From NCBI GenBank assembly GCA_023450835.1, contig JAEXGM010000155.1, positions 1 through 16,688 of the forward strand: a stretch of 16,688 nt of DNA, read 5' to 3'. The translations under genes and the position numbers were made by a program. The notes beneath the pieces are model-generated. The model made no database searches. It was given only the letters and a program-made list of their open reading frames with translations, and had not been told where the DNA came from. The number at the start of each line of letters is the position of its first letter. Position 1 is the first letter of the stretch. The DNA is from Bacillota bacterium. GTDB lineage: Bacteria; Bacillota; Clostridia; Lachnospirales; Lachnospiraceae. This document shows, piece after piece, positions 7,950 to 15,180 of the stretch.

Positions 7950-9740
7950 ATGCCATCAACATTTTTCGGATTGAACATAGGAACATCAGGATTATATACA
8001 TATCAGGCTGCTTTAAATACAACATCCCATAATATATCCAATGCAGAAACTGACGGCTATACCAGACAGGTGCTCAGGCAGCAGGCGGCAAATGCGATAA
8101 GAGTTAACGGTTCCTATGGAATGGTTGGTGCAGGAGTTACAGCCACAGGCATCTCTCAGGAACGGGATGCTTACTATGACTTAAAATACCGTAAGAATAA
8201 TACAGTTTATGGTCAGTATAGCGCGAAGCAATATTACATGACGGAAATTGAGAATTATTTCAATGAAGTTTCCCTGCAGGGATTCACAACTTCCTATAAT
8301 TCGCTGTTTGACAGCATGCAGGAGCTTTCAAAGAATCCTTCAAGCCAGACCACCAGGACGCAGGTAGTGAACTATGCCGAGAATCTGACCAAGTATTTTA
8401 ATGATATGGCTAACAGCCTGACAAGCATCCAGGAAGAATGTAATTTTGAAGTTAAGACACAGGTAGATGCTATTAATTCACTTGCTCAGCAGATAGCGGG
8501 AGTTACCAAGCAGATCAATACGCTGGAAGCGGGCGGCGGAATTGCCAATGACTTGAGAGACCAGCGAAATCTATTGGTGGATAAGTTGTCCCAAATAGTA
8601 AATGTATCAACCAGTGAAACGGTAGTAGGGCAGAATGTTGGTGTAACAAGCTATATTGTAAAGATAGAAGGGCAGACCCTCGTTAATACAAATGATTATA
8701 ACACTTTGCAGGTTGTGCCAAGAGAAGAAAAAGTGAATCAGAATGATGCGGATGGACTGTATGATATTAAATGGACCAGCGGCAATAATTTCGGATTTCA
8801 AAATACCATATCGGGGTCTTATTTAAGTTCCCTGCTTCAGGTGAGAGACGGAAACAACCAGGAAATATTAAAAGGGTCATGGGATGCGGGTGCAGACACG
8901 GACCCTGCTGATAACACCATAACGATAACAAATAACAGTATTAATGATATTGCAAAGTTGAACATTCCTAAAGAGGGAACTATCACAATAAATAATCAAA
9001 TTTATAATTATTCCGGATATACAGTAAGCGGAACGACAGGGAATCTGCAATATACTTTCACACTTGATAAAACTCCCAGTGTAACAACGGGTGTTCAATC
9101 GGTATCCATTGGTGAAAGCATTGATTATAAAGGAATCCCTTATTACATGTCACAATTGAATGAATTGGTACGTAATTTTGCCAGTGAATTTAACAGCATT
9201 CATAAAGACGGATATGATCTGAATGGCAATGCGGGAGTAAACTTTTTTGCTGCAGCCATGCCGGCTACCGGAGAGGATTATAATTTAGATGACAATTCAG
9301 ACCCTTCTAATCCGGCGTTAGGATATCAGTATCTGACAGCTGCTAATTTCTCGGTATCTCAGGCGATTCTAAAAGACACATCAAAGGTAGTGACTTCCGA
9401 TTCAAGTAACACGGCTGATACGGAGAACAGTAATATTGCTAAGAAACTTTTAGAGCTCAAAGATGATAAGACTATGTTTAAACAGGGGACTCCGGCATCG
9501 TTCTTCCAGACTCTTGTGGCAGAAGTGGGAGTTGATTCCAAGAAAGCTTCGGATAATGCGGACAATCAGAAGGATATTCTGAAAGTAATTGAGAACCAGA
9601 GATTATCGGTATCCGGTGTTGACGTTGATGAAGAGGCAATGAATCTGGTTATGTTTCAGAATGCATATAATTTATCAGCCAAGGTAATTTCGGTTATGAA
9701 TGAAATATACGACAAACTCATTAATGGTACCGGAGTATAA
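7950..9740 (+). CDS. flgK: Flagellar hook-associated protein FlgK, second paralogue
   Basis: A second FlgK-type protein of 596 residues directly after the first. N-terminal rod motif: TSGLYTYQAALNTTSHNISN, then AETDGYTRQ; then GVTATGISQERDAYYDLKYR, NDLRDQRNLLVDKL (res 200-213), a beta-rich Thr/Asn/Asp-rich centre (about 300-385) and a C-terminal helix (EEAMNLVMFQNAYNLSAKVI). Start ATG has AGAGGTG 5 nt upstream. The two copies share their ends but differ strongly in the middle, so the duplication is old or the centre was replaced. It could form a second ring at the junction, replace the first under some conditions, or be a differently placed hook-associated protein; the sequence does not decide. 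FlgN encoded upstream would be the likely chaperone of both. Confidence 0.9.
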   Translation: MPSTFFGLNIGTSGLYTYQAALNTTSHNISNAETDGYTRQVLRQQAANAIRVNGSYGMVGAGVTATGISQERDAYYDLKYRKNNTVYGQYSAKQYYMTEIENYFNEVSLQGFTTSYNSLFDSMQELSKNPSSQTTRTQVVNYAENLTKYFNDMANSLTSIQEECNFEVKTQVDAINSLAQQIAGVTKQINTLEAGGGIANDLRDQRNLLVDKLSQIVNVSTSETVVGQNVGVTSYIVKIEGQTLVNTNDYNTLQVVPREEKVNQNDADGLYDIKWTSGNNFGFQNTISGSYLSSLLQVRDGNNQEILKGSWDAGADTDPADNTITITNNSINDIAKLNIPKEGTITINNQIYNYSGYTVSGTTGNLQYTFTLDKTPSVTTGVQSVSIGESIDYKGIPYYMSQLNELVRNFASEFNSIHKDGYDLNGNAGVNFFAAAMPATGEDYNLDDNSDPSNPALGYQYLTAANFSVSQAILKDTSKVVTSDSSNTADTENSNIAKKLLELKDDKTMFKQGTPASFFQTLVAEVGVDSKKASDNADNQKDILKVIENQRLSVSGVDVDEEAMNLVMFQNAYNLSAKVISVMNEIYDKLINGTGV

Positions 9741-9794
9741 GAATCCGGATTGCTGTGAATTTGACAGAGCTTGAATGTAAAGGGAGTGAAAATA

Positions 9795-11261
9795 ATGCGA
9801 ATAACCAATAAGATGATGACGAACAATCTGATGAACAGTATCAACAACAATAAGAATAATCTGAACGCACTGGACGAGCAATACTCCACAGGGAAAAAGA
9901 TACAGAGGCCGTCAGAGGATCCCATCATTGCTGTAAGAGCACTAAAACTTAGGACCAATCTGTCAGAACTGAATCAGTTTTATGAAAAGAATATTCCGGA
10001 CGCAAGATCCTGGATGGATGTAACGGAAGAAGCGATGAGAAATATGAACGAAATCGTTACAAAGATCAATAGCAGCTGCGTACAGGGTGCTACGGACTCA
10101 CTCACTGCTTCTGACAGGTCTAGTATTGCAGAGACTCTGGAGGAAATGAAGAAGCAGATATATCAGGAGGGAAACACCAATTACGCAGGACGCTATGTGT
10201 TCAGCGGTTATAAGACAGATACAACTATGAGCTTTGAAGATACGACCACAAAGAATTATACAATAACACAGAGCTTTACAAGCTCCGATATTGAAGCTCT
10301 GGATAAAGTGGGGACCTATGATCCTGCCATAGAAGCGCCGGCGGTGGTAAATACACATAGAATAAGACTGGCCTACAACAATGTTGACGGTATTGTTGGA
10401 AATCAAATCACATATACGGATTCTTCAGGAACTACCCAAACAGTGACTATTACTCCGGTTTCAGCTACGGATGCGAATGCTTATGAACCGGCTGCCGGAA
10501 AGATAAACCTAATCAAAGAGACCGGTGAATTAGTTATATCAAATCAAGAGGATACTACACTGACACCGCCGTTAGATAAGATTTATGAGAGCATGAAATC
10601 AGCTTCAAATATAACAGTTCAGTACCAGAAGTCCCAGTTTGTTGAAGGCGACCTAAGGCCGGAGCACTATTTTAACTGCACCGATAATAGCGACCCGGCA
10701 CATCCTGTAACCTATGTACAGGCGGATCAGCAGATTCAGTATGAAATTAACTTTAACCAGAGCCTTACAGTAAATACGCAGGGTAAAAATGCTTTTGACT
10801 ACAACATTGGCAGGGACATTGATGAAATAATACAGGCAGTAAGCGATGTGGAGGCAACTGAAAAGAGCATTGCGGAAATAGAAAAGAAATTAGAAGATAA
10901 GAGCCTCTCAGATGCAGACATAGCAACATATAATACAAAGCTTCAGAATCTCAAAACAGAACTGACCCTTAAGACGAATATCATGCAGAGCAAATTCAAT
11001 AAAGGGATTCAGGGAAGTACAGACGCGCAGGACAAGTTAAATTCAGCTGTAGCTGATTTGGGAACCCGTTCTGTAAGATTGGATATGACGGAGGACAGGT
11101 TGTCCAGCCAGCAAACGGATTTTGAGGATCTTATGTCTAAAAACGAGGATGCGGATATAGCGGAAACGTATATTAAATTAAATTCTGCGGAGACTATTTA
11201 CAATGCATCTTTGAATGCGGCCGGAAAAGTGGTAAGGTCTAATTTGTTGGATTTCCTGTAA
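9795..11261 (+). CDS. flgL: Flagellar hook-associated protein FlgL
   Basis: HAP3, the second junction protein between hook and filament, exported by the flagellar apparatus. The flagellin-like N-terminal domain is clear (MRITNKMMTNN; LDEQYSTGKKIQRPSEDP at about res 26-43; YAGRYVFSGYKT) as is the C-terminal helix (ADIAETYIKLNSAETIYNAS, ending NLLDFL). At 488 residues it is much longer than Bacillus FlgL (about 300); the excess is a central insertion (about res 145-330) plus a helical segment rich in Glu/Lys (about 345-400). Start ATG 9795 follows AAAGGGAG; the in-frame ATG at 9771 lies upstream of that site and is rejected. Two Cys residues (C95 and one in NCTDN) are unusual for an exported flagellar protein. 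Confidence 0.93.
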   Translation: MRITNKMMTNNLMNSINNNKNNLNALDEQYSTGKKIQRPSEDPIIAVRALKLRTNLSELNQFYEKNIPDARSWMDVTEEAMRNMNEIVTKINSSCVQGATDSLTASDRSSIAETLEEMKKQIYQEGNTNYAGRYVFSGYKTDTTMSFEDTTTKNYTITQSFTSSDIEALDKVGTYDPAIEAPAVVNTHRIRLAYNNVDGIVGNQITYTDSSGTTQTVTITPVSATDANAYEPAAGKINLIKETGELVISNQEDTTLTPPLDKIYESMKSASNITVQYQKSQFVEGDLRPEHYFNCTDNSDPAHPVTYVQADQQIQYEINFNQSLTVNTQGKNAFDYNIGRDIDEIIQAVSDVEATEKSIAEIEKKLEDKSLSDADIATYNTKLQNLKTELTLKTNIMQSKFNKGIQGSTDAQDKLNSAVADLGTRSVRLDMTEDRLSSQQTDFEDLMSKNEDADIAETYIKLNSAETIYNASLNAAGKVVRSNLLDFL

Positions 11262-11309
11262 GGTTTCAAATTTATTTAATGTACTGGCATTGTCTATACA
11301 ATTAAAGTG

Positions 11310-11317
11310 ACCGATAG
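11310..11317 (+). promoter_or_regulatory. Possible weak sigma-28-like -10 element before fliW
   Basis: ACCGATAG matches 6 of 8 positions of the sigma-28 -10 (GCCGATAA), 24 nt before the fliW start in the 79-bp flgL-fliW gap. There is no TAAA-like -35 at 15 nt upstream, so an internal promoter for fliW-csrA is only a possibility. Confidence 0.22.
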
Positions 11318-11340
11318 CATAGAAGGGTGAAAGGATTGTC

Positions 11341-11814
11341 ATGTTGGTAAAAACTAAATATTTTGGTGAAATTGAGTTGAGTGATGAAAAGATAATAGAA
11401 TTTCCTCAAGGAATTATGGGATTTGAGCAATATAAAAGATATACAATACTTTATGATGTGGAGGACAGCGATTTTAGCATATCATGGTTGCAAAGTGTTG
11501 AAGAAGAAAGCCTTGCACTTCCGGTTGTTAACCCTCTTATGGTAAAACCTGATTATAATCCAACCGTTGAAGATGAAGTTTTAAAACCTTTAGGCGATAT
11601 AAATGAAGAAAACCTTGTTTTATTGCTTTCTTTAACAGGCGACAAGGATGTCAAAAAGACCACAGTGAATCTAAAAGCACCTTTTGTGATAAATGCAGAT
11701 ACAAGAACAGGATGTCAAATTATTACAGAAAATCCGGACTATCCTATAAAATATAATATATATGAAACTATTGAGCAGCTGAAGAAAAGCAAGAGGGGAG
11801 AGACGCAATGCTAG
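11341..11814 (+). CDS. fliW: Flagellar assembly factor FliW
   Basis: Cytoplasmic 157-residue protein that, in Bacillus and relatives, binds either flagellin or CsrA. When flagellin builds up, FliW is captured by it, and freed CsrA represses flagellin translation; when flagellin is exported, FliW antagonises CsrA. Family features: N-terminal KTKYFGEIEL, IIEFPQGIMGFEQYKRY, ILYDVEDSDFSISWLQSVEE, ALPVVNPLMV, NLKAPFVINADTRTGCQII and a tail (YNIYETIEQL). Length is normal. ATG 11341 has AAAGGA 5 nt upstream. The last 7 nt overlap csrA, implying translational coupling, so the two antagonists are probably made in fixed ratio. Confidence 0.95.
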   Translation: MLVKTKYFGEIELSDEKIIEFPQGIMGFEQYKRYTILYDVEDSDFSISWLQSVEEESLALPVVNPLMVKPDYNPTVEDEVLKPLGDINEENLVLLLSLTGDKDVKKTTVNLKAPFVINADTRTGCQIITENPDYPIKYNIYETIEQLKKSKRGETQC

Positions 11815-12029
11815 CTCTTACCAGAAAAACAAATGAATCAATAATGATAGGGAATGATGTTGAAATCTCAATTTTAGAGATTAAGGGCGACCAGGTTAAA
11901 GTTGGCATTATAGCCCCAAAATCAATCCCGATCTATCGCAAGGAGATATACATTCAAATACAGGAAGCCAATAAAGAAGCGATAGAGAGTGCAGATTCAG
12001 CAGAAAACCTGAAAGAACTTTTTAAATAA
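11808..12029 (+). CDS. csrA: Carbon storage regulator CsrA, flagellin translation repressor
   Basis: Small dimeric RNA-binding protein (73 residues) that binds GGA motifs, often in hairpin loops over ribosome binding sites, and blocks translation. The full CsrA fold is visible: MLALTRKTNESIMIG (strand 1, with RNA-contacting L4 and R6), VEISILEIKGDQVKVGI, APKSIPIYRKEIY (with conserved R44), then a C-terminal helix and short tail, as in FliW-controlled CsrA. The start, ATG 11808, lies inside the 3' end of fliW with GGGGAG 7 to 9 nt upstream. The likely main target in this window is the hag leader at 15140-15180. Confidence 0.96.
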   Translation: MLALTRKTNESIMIGNDVEISILEIKGDQVKVGIIAPKSIPIYRKEIYIQIQEANKEAIESADSAENLKELFK

Positions 12030-12078
12030 GTTAACTAATATAAAGGGATTTTAATTATTATCACACGGAGGTGGTTAT

Positions 12079-12495
12079 ATGGCAGTGACATCTATTTCAA
12101 ATACCGTTGCCACGGCAGCAGATTATATGAAAGCGGATTCGGTAAGTGCTTCAGTACAGGCAGTGAATGTATCTAATCAGGCAGAATCCAAGGATGGAAA
12201 TGAAACAAAGGTTACAACAAATGCATCAAGTGATGCAAAAGATGATGACGCAAAAAGCAACAAAGAGGCAAATGAAAGAAAGCTCAAGAGTATTATAGGT
12301 GATACCAATAACAAGATGAAAGATGTAAGGCGGATGTGCGAATTTTCTTATCATGCAGATGTTAACCGGGTGTCAATCAAGGTAATCAATGCAGATACGA
12401 AAGAAGTTATAAAAGAAATTCCACCGGAAAAGACCATAGAAATGATTGAAAAGATATGGGATATTGCCGGGCTTTTGGTCGATGAAAAAAGATAA
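12079..12495 (+). CDS. flaG: FlaG family flagellar protein
   Basis: 138-residue FlaG-family protein. Deletion phenotypes in other bacteria suggest a role in filament length or assembly, but the biochemical function is not settled. The first half (about res 1-75) is low-complexity, rich in Ser, Ala, Asp, Asn and Lys and probably disordered. The conserved domain is C-terminal (about 85-138): MCEFSYHADVNRVSIKVINA, then DTKEVIKEIPPEKTIEMIEK and a terminal helix. SD GGAGGTGG is 4 nt before the ATG. As in Bacillus, it sits directly before fliD, fliS and the FliT position. A Cys in the conserved domain argues weakly for a cytoplasmic location. Confidence 0.9.
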   Translation: MAVTSISNTVATAADYMKADSVSASVQAVNVSNQAESKDGNETKVTTNASSDAKDDDAKSNKEANERKLKSIIGDTNNKMKDVRRMCEFSYHADVNRVSIKVINADTKEVIKEIPPEKTIEMIEKIWDIAGLLVDEKR

Positions 12496-12547
12496 TGGAA
12501 TTACTTTAGCATAAGTCCTGAAATACATATGGCAAGGAGGAAGAAGA

Positions 12548-14065
12548 ATGTCAACAATAAGGATGAGCGGTATGATATCCGGTTTGGATACAGATTCTTT
12601 GGTAAAAGAATTAGTCAGTGCGCAAAAACTGAAAAACAAAAAGGTATCCGATAAGCTTACATTGTCCGAATGGAAAGAGGACAAATGGAAGGAATTGAAT
12701 ACGAAGCTATATAGTCTCTATACAACAAGTGTTAGTAAAATGAGATTGCAGGGAAGTTATCTTACAAAGAGCGTAACTGCCTCTGATTCTACTATTGCCA
12801 GTGTAACAGGAGGAAGTGATGCACCGGTTGGTGCCCACAAACTTTCGGTTACTTCTTTGGCAGGCTCCCAGTATGTAACCGGTGGACAGCTTGCCAGTGA
12901 TACGAAAAAAACCACAACCCTTGATTCGCTGGGAATACCAAGCGGAACTAATATAACTATAAAGAACGGAAGCAATGCTGCTATCAATTATGAAGTACAA
13001 TCTACAGATACGATACAGACTTTTCTGGATAAATGTAACGGAGCCGGATTAAATGCCAGCTTTGATGAAACGAATCGCAGGTTCTTTATCAGTTCAAAAG
13101 AAAGTGGAACGGGTAATGCATTCTCAATTACATCAGGAACCAACCCTTCCGAACTTACGGATCTTGGGTTGGGAGAAATCACCGGAACGGCAGATGTTTC
13201 AGCAACGGATGCTACAACTATGTCTGTAAGAATGGCAACTAATGCACAGATTACTCTGGATGGAGCCCAGATAACATCCAATTCGAATACAATAACAGCT
13301 AACGGACTCACTTTGAATTTGTTGGAAACTACGGAGAGCGGGAAGGAAGTAACCCTTAATGTTTCCAATAACACAGATGCAAACTACAAGCTGGTCAAAG
13401 ATTTTATCAGTTCTTATAATAGTATCTTAAAAGAAATGAATACCCTGTATTATGCGGATTCTGCAAAGGATTATGCTCCTCTTAGCGATGATGAAAAAGA
13501 AGCTATGACTGATACACAGGTAGAACAATGGGAATCCAAAATTAAGGATTCTATACTTCGCAGAGATGATTCACTGGGTACAGTTATCAATTCCATTAAG
13601 TCTGGCATGATGAGTACTTATACGGATTCTTCAACAGGCAAGACATATTCGTTGGCGAATTTTGGAATACAAACCTCCAGTGACTACACGGAAAAAGGTC
13701 TTCTACATATTTATGGTGATTCGGATGATTCAACTTATTCCGCTCAAACAGACAAATTAAAGACTGCTTTTGCAAATGACCCGGATACAACTATTAAGGC
13801 ATTGACCGGGATATTTCAAAATCTTTATAATAATCTGGCAACTAATATGAAGTCTATTCCTAATGTCAGGAGCGCCAATACTGTTTATAATGACAAGCTC
13901 CTTGATAATGAGCAGACAGATTATAAAAAACAGATAGCGACCTTGGATTCTAAACTGACAGATATGGAAAACAAATATTATAAGCAGTTTTCGGCTATGG
14001 AGACAGCTATGGCTAAGATGCAGTCACAAAGTAGTTCACTAGCCAGCCTCCTGGGGACCAATTAA
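12548..14065 (+). CDS. fliD: Flagellar filament cap protein FliD
   Basis: HAP2, the cap at the tip of the growing filament that guides folding of each incoming flagellin. 505 residues, close to Bacillus FliD (498). The N-terminal domain carries the family signature RMSGMISGLDTDSLVKELV (SGLDTD, res 11-16) and a coiled-coil segment (res about 28-60); the middle (about 70-280) is Ser/Thr/Gly-rich beta sequence (GAHKLSVTSLAGSQYV); the C-terminal domain (about 390-505) ends in a heptad helix (KKQIATLDSKLTDMENKYYK, then AMETAMAKMQSQSSSLASLL). AAGGAGGAAG precedes the ATG. It lies between flaG and fliS in the usual order. Confidence 0.95.
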   Translation: MSTIRMSGMISGLDTDSLVKELVSAQKLKNKKVSDKLTLSEWKEDKWKELNTKLYSLYTTSVSKMRLQGSYLTKSVTASDSTIASVTGGSDAPVGAHKLSVTSLAGSQYVTGGQLASDTKKTTTLDSLGIPSGTNITIKNGSNAAINYEVQSTDTIQTFLDKCNGAGLNASFDETNRRFFISSKESGTGNAFSITSGTNPSELTDLGLGEITGTADVSATDATTMSVRMATNAQITLDGAQITSNSNTITANGLTLNLLETTESGKEVTLNVSNNTDANYKLVKDFISSYNSILKEMNTLYYADSAKDYAPLSDDEKEAMTDTQVEQWESKIKDSILRRDDSLGTVINSIKSGMMSTYTDSSTGKTYSLANFGIQTSSDYTEKGLLHIYGDSDDSTYSAQTDKLKTAFANDPDTTIKALTGIFQNLYNNLATNMKSIPNVRSANTVYNDKLLDNEQTDYKKQIATLDSKLTDMENKYYKQFSAMETAMAKMQSQSSSLASLLGTN

Positions 14066-14102
14066 TGGATTTCTGGAATTACTTTTATACTGTCTAATTA
14101 TG

Positions 14103-14111
14103 TGGTATAAT
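14103..14111 (+). promoter_or_regulatory. Possible extended -10 promoter before fliS
   Basis: TGGTATAAT is a perfect extended -10 (TGnTATAAT) in the 74-bp fliD-fliS gap, 29 nt before the fliS start. The -35 position holds only T-rich sequence (TTTATA at 14084-14089, 16-nt spacer). It may give extra, sigma-28-independent expression of the chaperone genes. Confidence 0.4.
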
Positions 14112-14139
14112 GTAATATATTTAACTAGGAGGTTGAAAG

Positions 14140-14514
14140 ATGCCGATAAATGCTGCAATGGCTTATCAAAACAATAAAGTGAATACTGCCAATCCTGCGG
14201 AATTGACCTTGATGCTTTATGAGGGGGCCATAAAATTCTGCAATATGGCTGCGATAGGTCTTGAGGAAAAGAATATAGCGAAGACAAACAATAACATAGT
14301 AAAAGCGGAAAATATAATAACACATCTTAGATCAACTCTGGATTTTAAATATCCCGTGGCGCAGGAATTCGAAAATGTTTATGCGTATGTGCAAGATGGT
14401 CTGATATCGGCTAATATAAAAAAGGATAAGGAAAAGCTTGAAGAAATCATCGGGATCATAAGGGAAATGAGAGATGCCTGGAAAGAAGTAATGAAACTGT
14501 CAAAAGAAGGTTGA
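14140..14514 (+). CDS. fliS: Flagellin export chaperone FliS
   Basis: 124-residue helical cytoplasmic chaperone that binds the C-terminal D0 helix of flagellin, prevents premature polymerisation and guides it to the export gate; in Bacillus it also assists flagellin in binding FliW. Hallmarks are the AYQNNKVNTANPAELTLMLY N-terminal motif, followed by YEGAIKFCNMA, the NIVKAENIITHLRSTLDF helix and a C-terminal amphipathic helix (IREMRDAWKEVM). AGGAGG lies 8 nt before the ATG. It follows fliD and is just upstream of the FliT-position gene, as in Bacillus. Confidence 0.95.
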   Translation: MPINAAMAYQNNKVNTANPAELTLMLYEGAIKFCNMAAIGLEEKNIAKTNNNIVKAENIITHLRSTLDFKYPVAQEFENVYAYVQDGLISANIKKDKEKLEEIIGIIREMRDAWKEVMKLSKEG

Positions 14515-14528
14515 AAAGAGGTCGAAGA

Positions 14529-15008
14529 GTGAATAACAAAGCATACATCAACATTATAAGGGATGTTTTACACAAAAAAAGCTCTTTGCTCAAAAAGTTA
14601 ATAGATCTGACCGCATCACAGGATGAATGTATCTCAGCAGCAGAATTCGATTTTGAGAAGTTCGATAAGATAATAGAACAAAAAAGTGTGCTTATTGATG
14701 AAGTAAATGAGCTGGATACAGGTTTTGAACAGCTCTATAACAACTTTAAGCAGGAACTTAGCGAAAACAGAGAAAAATACAGAGAAGAAATAGTCCTATT
14801 ACAGGACTTGATTGGCGCTATTACAAATGAAAGTATTAAGCTGCAGTCCATGGAAGAAAAGAATAAGACTAAAGTTGAAATGCAGCTGGTCAATGGCAGA
14901 CAAAAAATAAAAAAATATCAGTTGAGCAATAAAACTGTAACAAGTTATTATAAGAATATGAACAGCCAATATAATGAGCAGTCTTATTTTTTAGACAAAA
15001 AAAAATAA
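14529..15008 (+). CDS. FliT/FlgN-like flagellar chaperone
   Basis: 159-residue, highly charged, almost fully helical protein in the fliT position after fliS. Heptad-like helices cover about residues 5-40, 45-100 and 100-135. The C-terminal region (VTSYYKNMNSQYNEQSYFLD) resembles the tail of small FlgN/FliT-type proteins of clostridia. In Bacillus FliT is a chaperone for FliD; the same role is inferred here mainly from position and shape, not from clear sequence similarity. The start is GTG 14529, 7 nt after AGAGG. The in-frame TTG at 14511 overlaps the fliS stop without its own binding site and is rejected. The gene ends in a Lys-rich tail, and its stop lies 18 nt before the hag promoter -35. 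Confidence 0.65.
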   Translation: MNNKAYINIIRDVLHKKSSLLKKLIDLTASQDECISAAEFDFEKFDKIIEQKSVLIDEVNELDTGFEQLYNNFKQELSENREKYREEIVLLQDLIGAITNESIKLQSMEEKNKTKVEMQLVNGRQKIKKYQLSNKTVTSYYKNMNSQYNEQSYFLDKKK

Positions 15009-15022
15009 AAAAAGTTATTTTT
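15001..15022 (+). terminator. Possible weak AT-only hairpin after the FliT-like gene
   Basis: AAAAATAA (15001-15008) and TTATTTTT (15015-15022) form an 8-bp A/T-only stem with a 6-nt loop over the stop codon, followed by pyrimidines. It might cause partial termination before the hag promoter, but a GC-free stem is weak. Confidence 0.25.
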
Positions 15023-15026
15023 CTTC

Positions 15027-15053
15027 TAAAGTATTATATACTTTGTCCGATAT
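15027..15053 (+). promoter_or_regulatory. Sigma-28-type promoter of flagellin
   Basis: TAAA (15027-15030), 15-nt spacer, TCCGATAT (15046-15053): full match to the -35 and 7 of 8 at the -10 of the SigD/FliA consensus, with correct spacing. Transcription should start near 15060, giving a leader of about 120 nt. Confidence 0.85.
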
Positions 15054-15065
15054 ATATTATGTATA

Positions 15066-15131
15066 TAATGAATGAGTTATCTGTATTATGGGAGCGTACG
15101 GCCTTGATAACTACATACAACTCATTTGTTA
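15066..15131 (+). promoter_or_regulatory. Long stem-loop near the 5' end of the flagellin mRNA
   Basis: 15066-15078 pairs with 15119-15131 over 13 consecutive positions (11 Watson-Crick, two G-U), with further pairing inside (15082-15085 with 15112-15115). It begins within a few nt of the predicted transcript start. An alternative, mutually exclusive helix is possible: AGTTATC 15075-15081 with GATAACT 15106-15112. It may stabilise the abundant hag mRNA or modulate access to the downstream CsrA sites. Confidence 0.5.
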
Positions 15132-15139
15132 CAAAATAT

Positions 15140-15174
15140 AGTAGCATGGATGCTACTTTAAATTCAAGGAGGAA
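15140..15174 (+). promoter_or_regulatory. Predicted CsrA-binding region in the flagellin leader
   Basis: A perfect 7-bp hairpin (15140-15146 with 15151-15157) shows GGA in its 4-nt loop TGGA, the classical CsrA recognition form. The second GGA lies 20 nt further on, inside the Shine-Dalgarno AAGGAGGAA (15166-15174), 8 nt before the hag ATG. Two GGA sites at this distance, one over the ribosome binding site, match the arrangement known for the Bacillus hag leader. FliW and CsrA are encoded upstream in the same locus. Confidence 0.7.
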
Positions 15175-15180
15175 TTAAAC

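Noticed and set aside
12496..14085. Repeated 12-mer TGGAATTACTTT after flaG (12496-12507) and after fliD (14074-14085)
   Set aside because: Several pairs of identical 12-mers are expected by chance in a window this size, and there is no associated structure.
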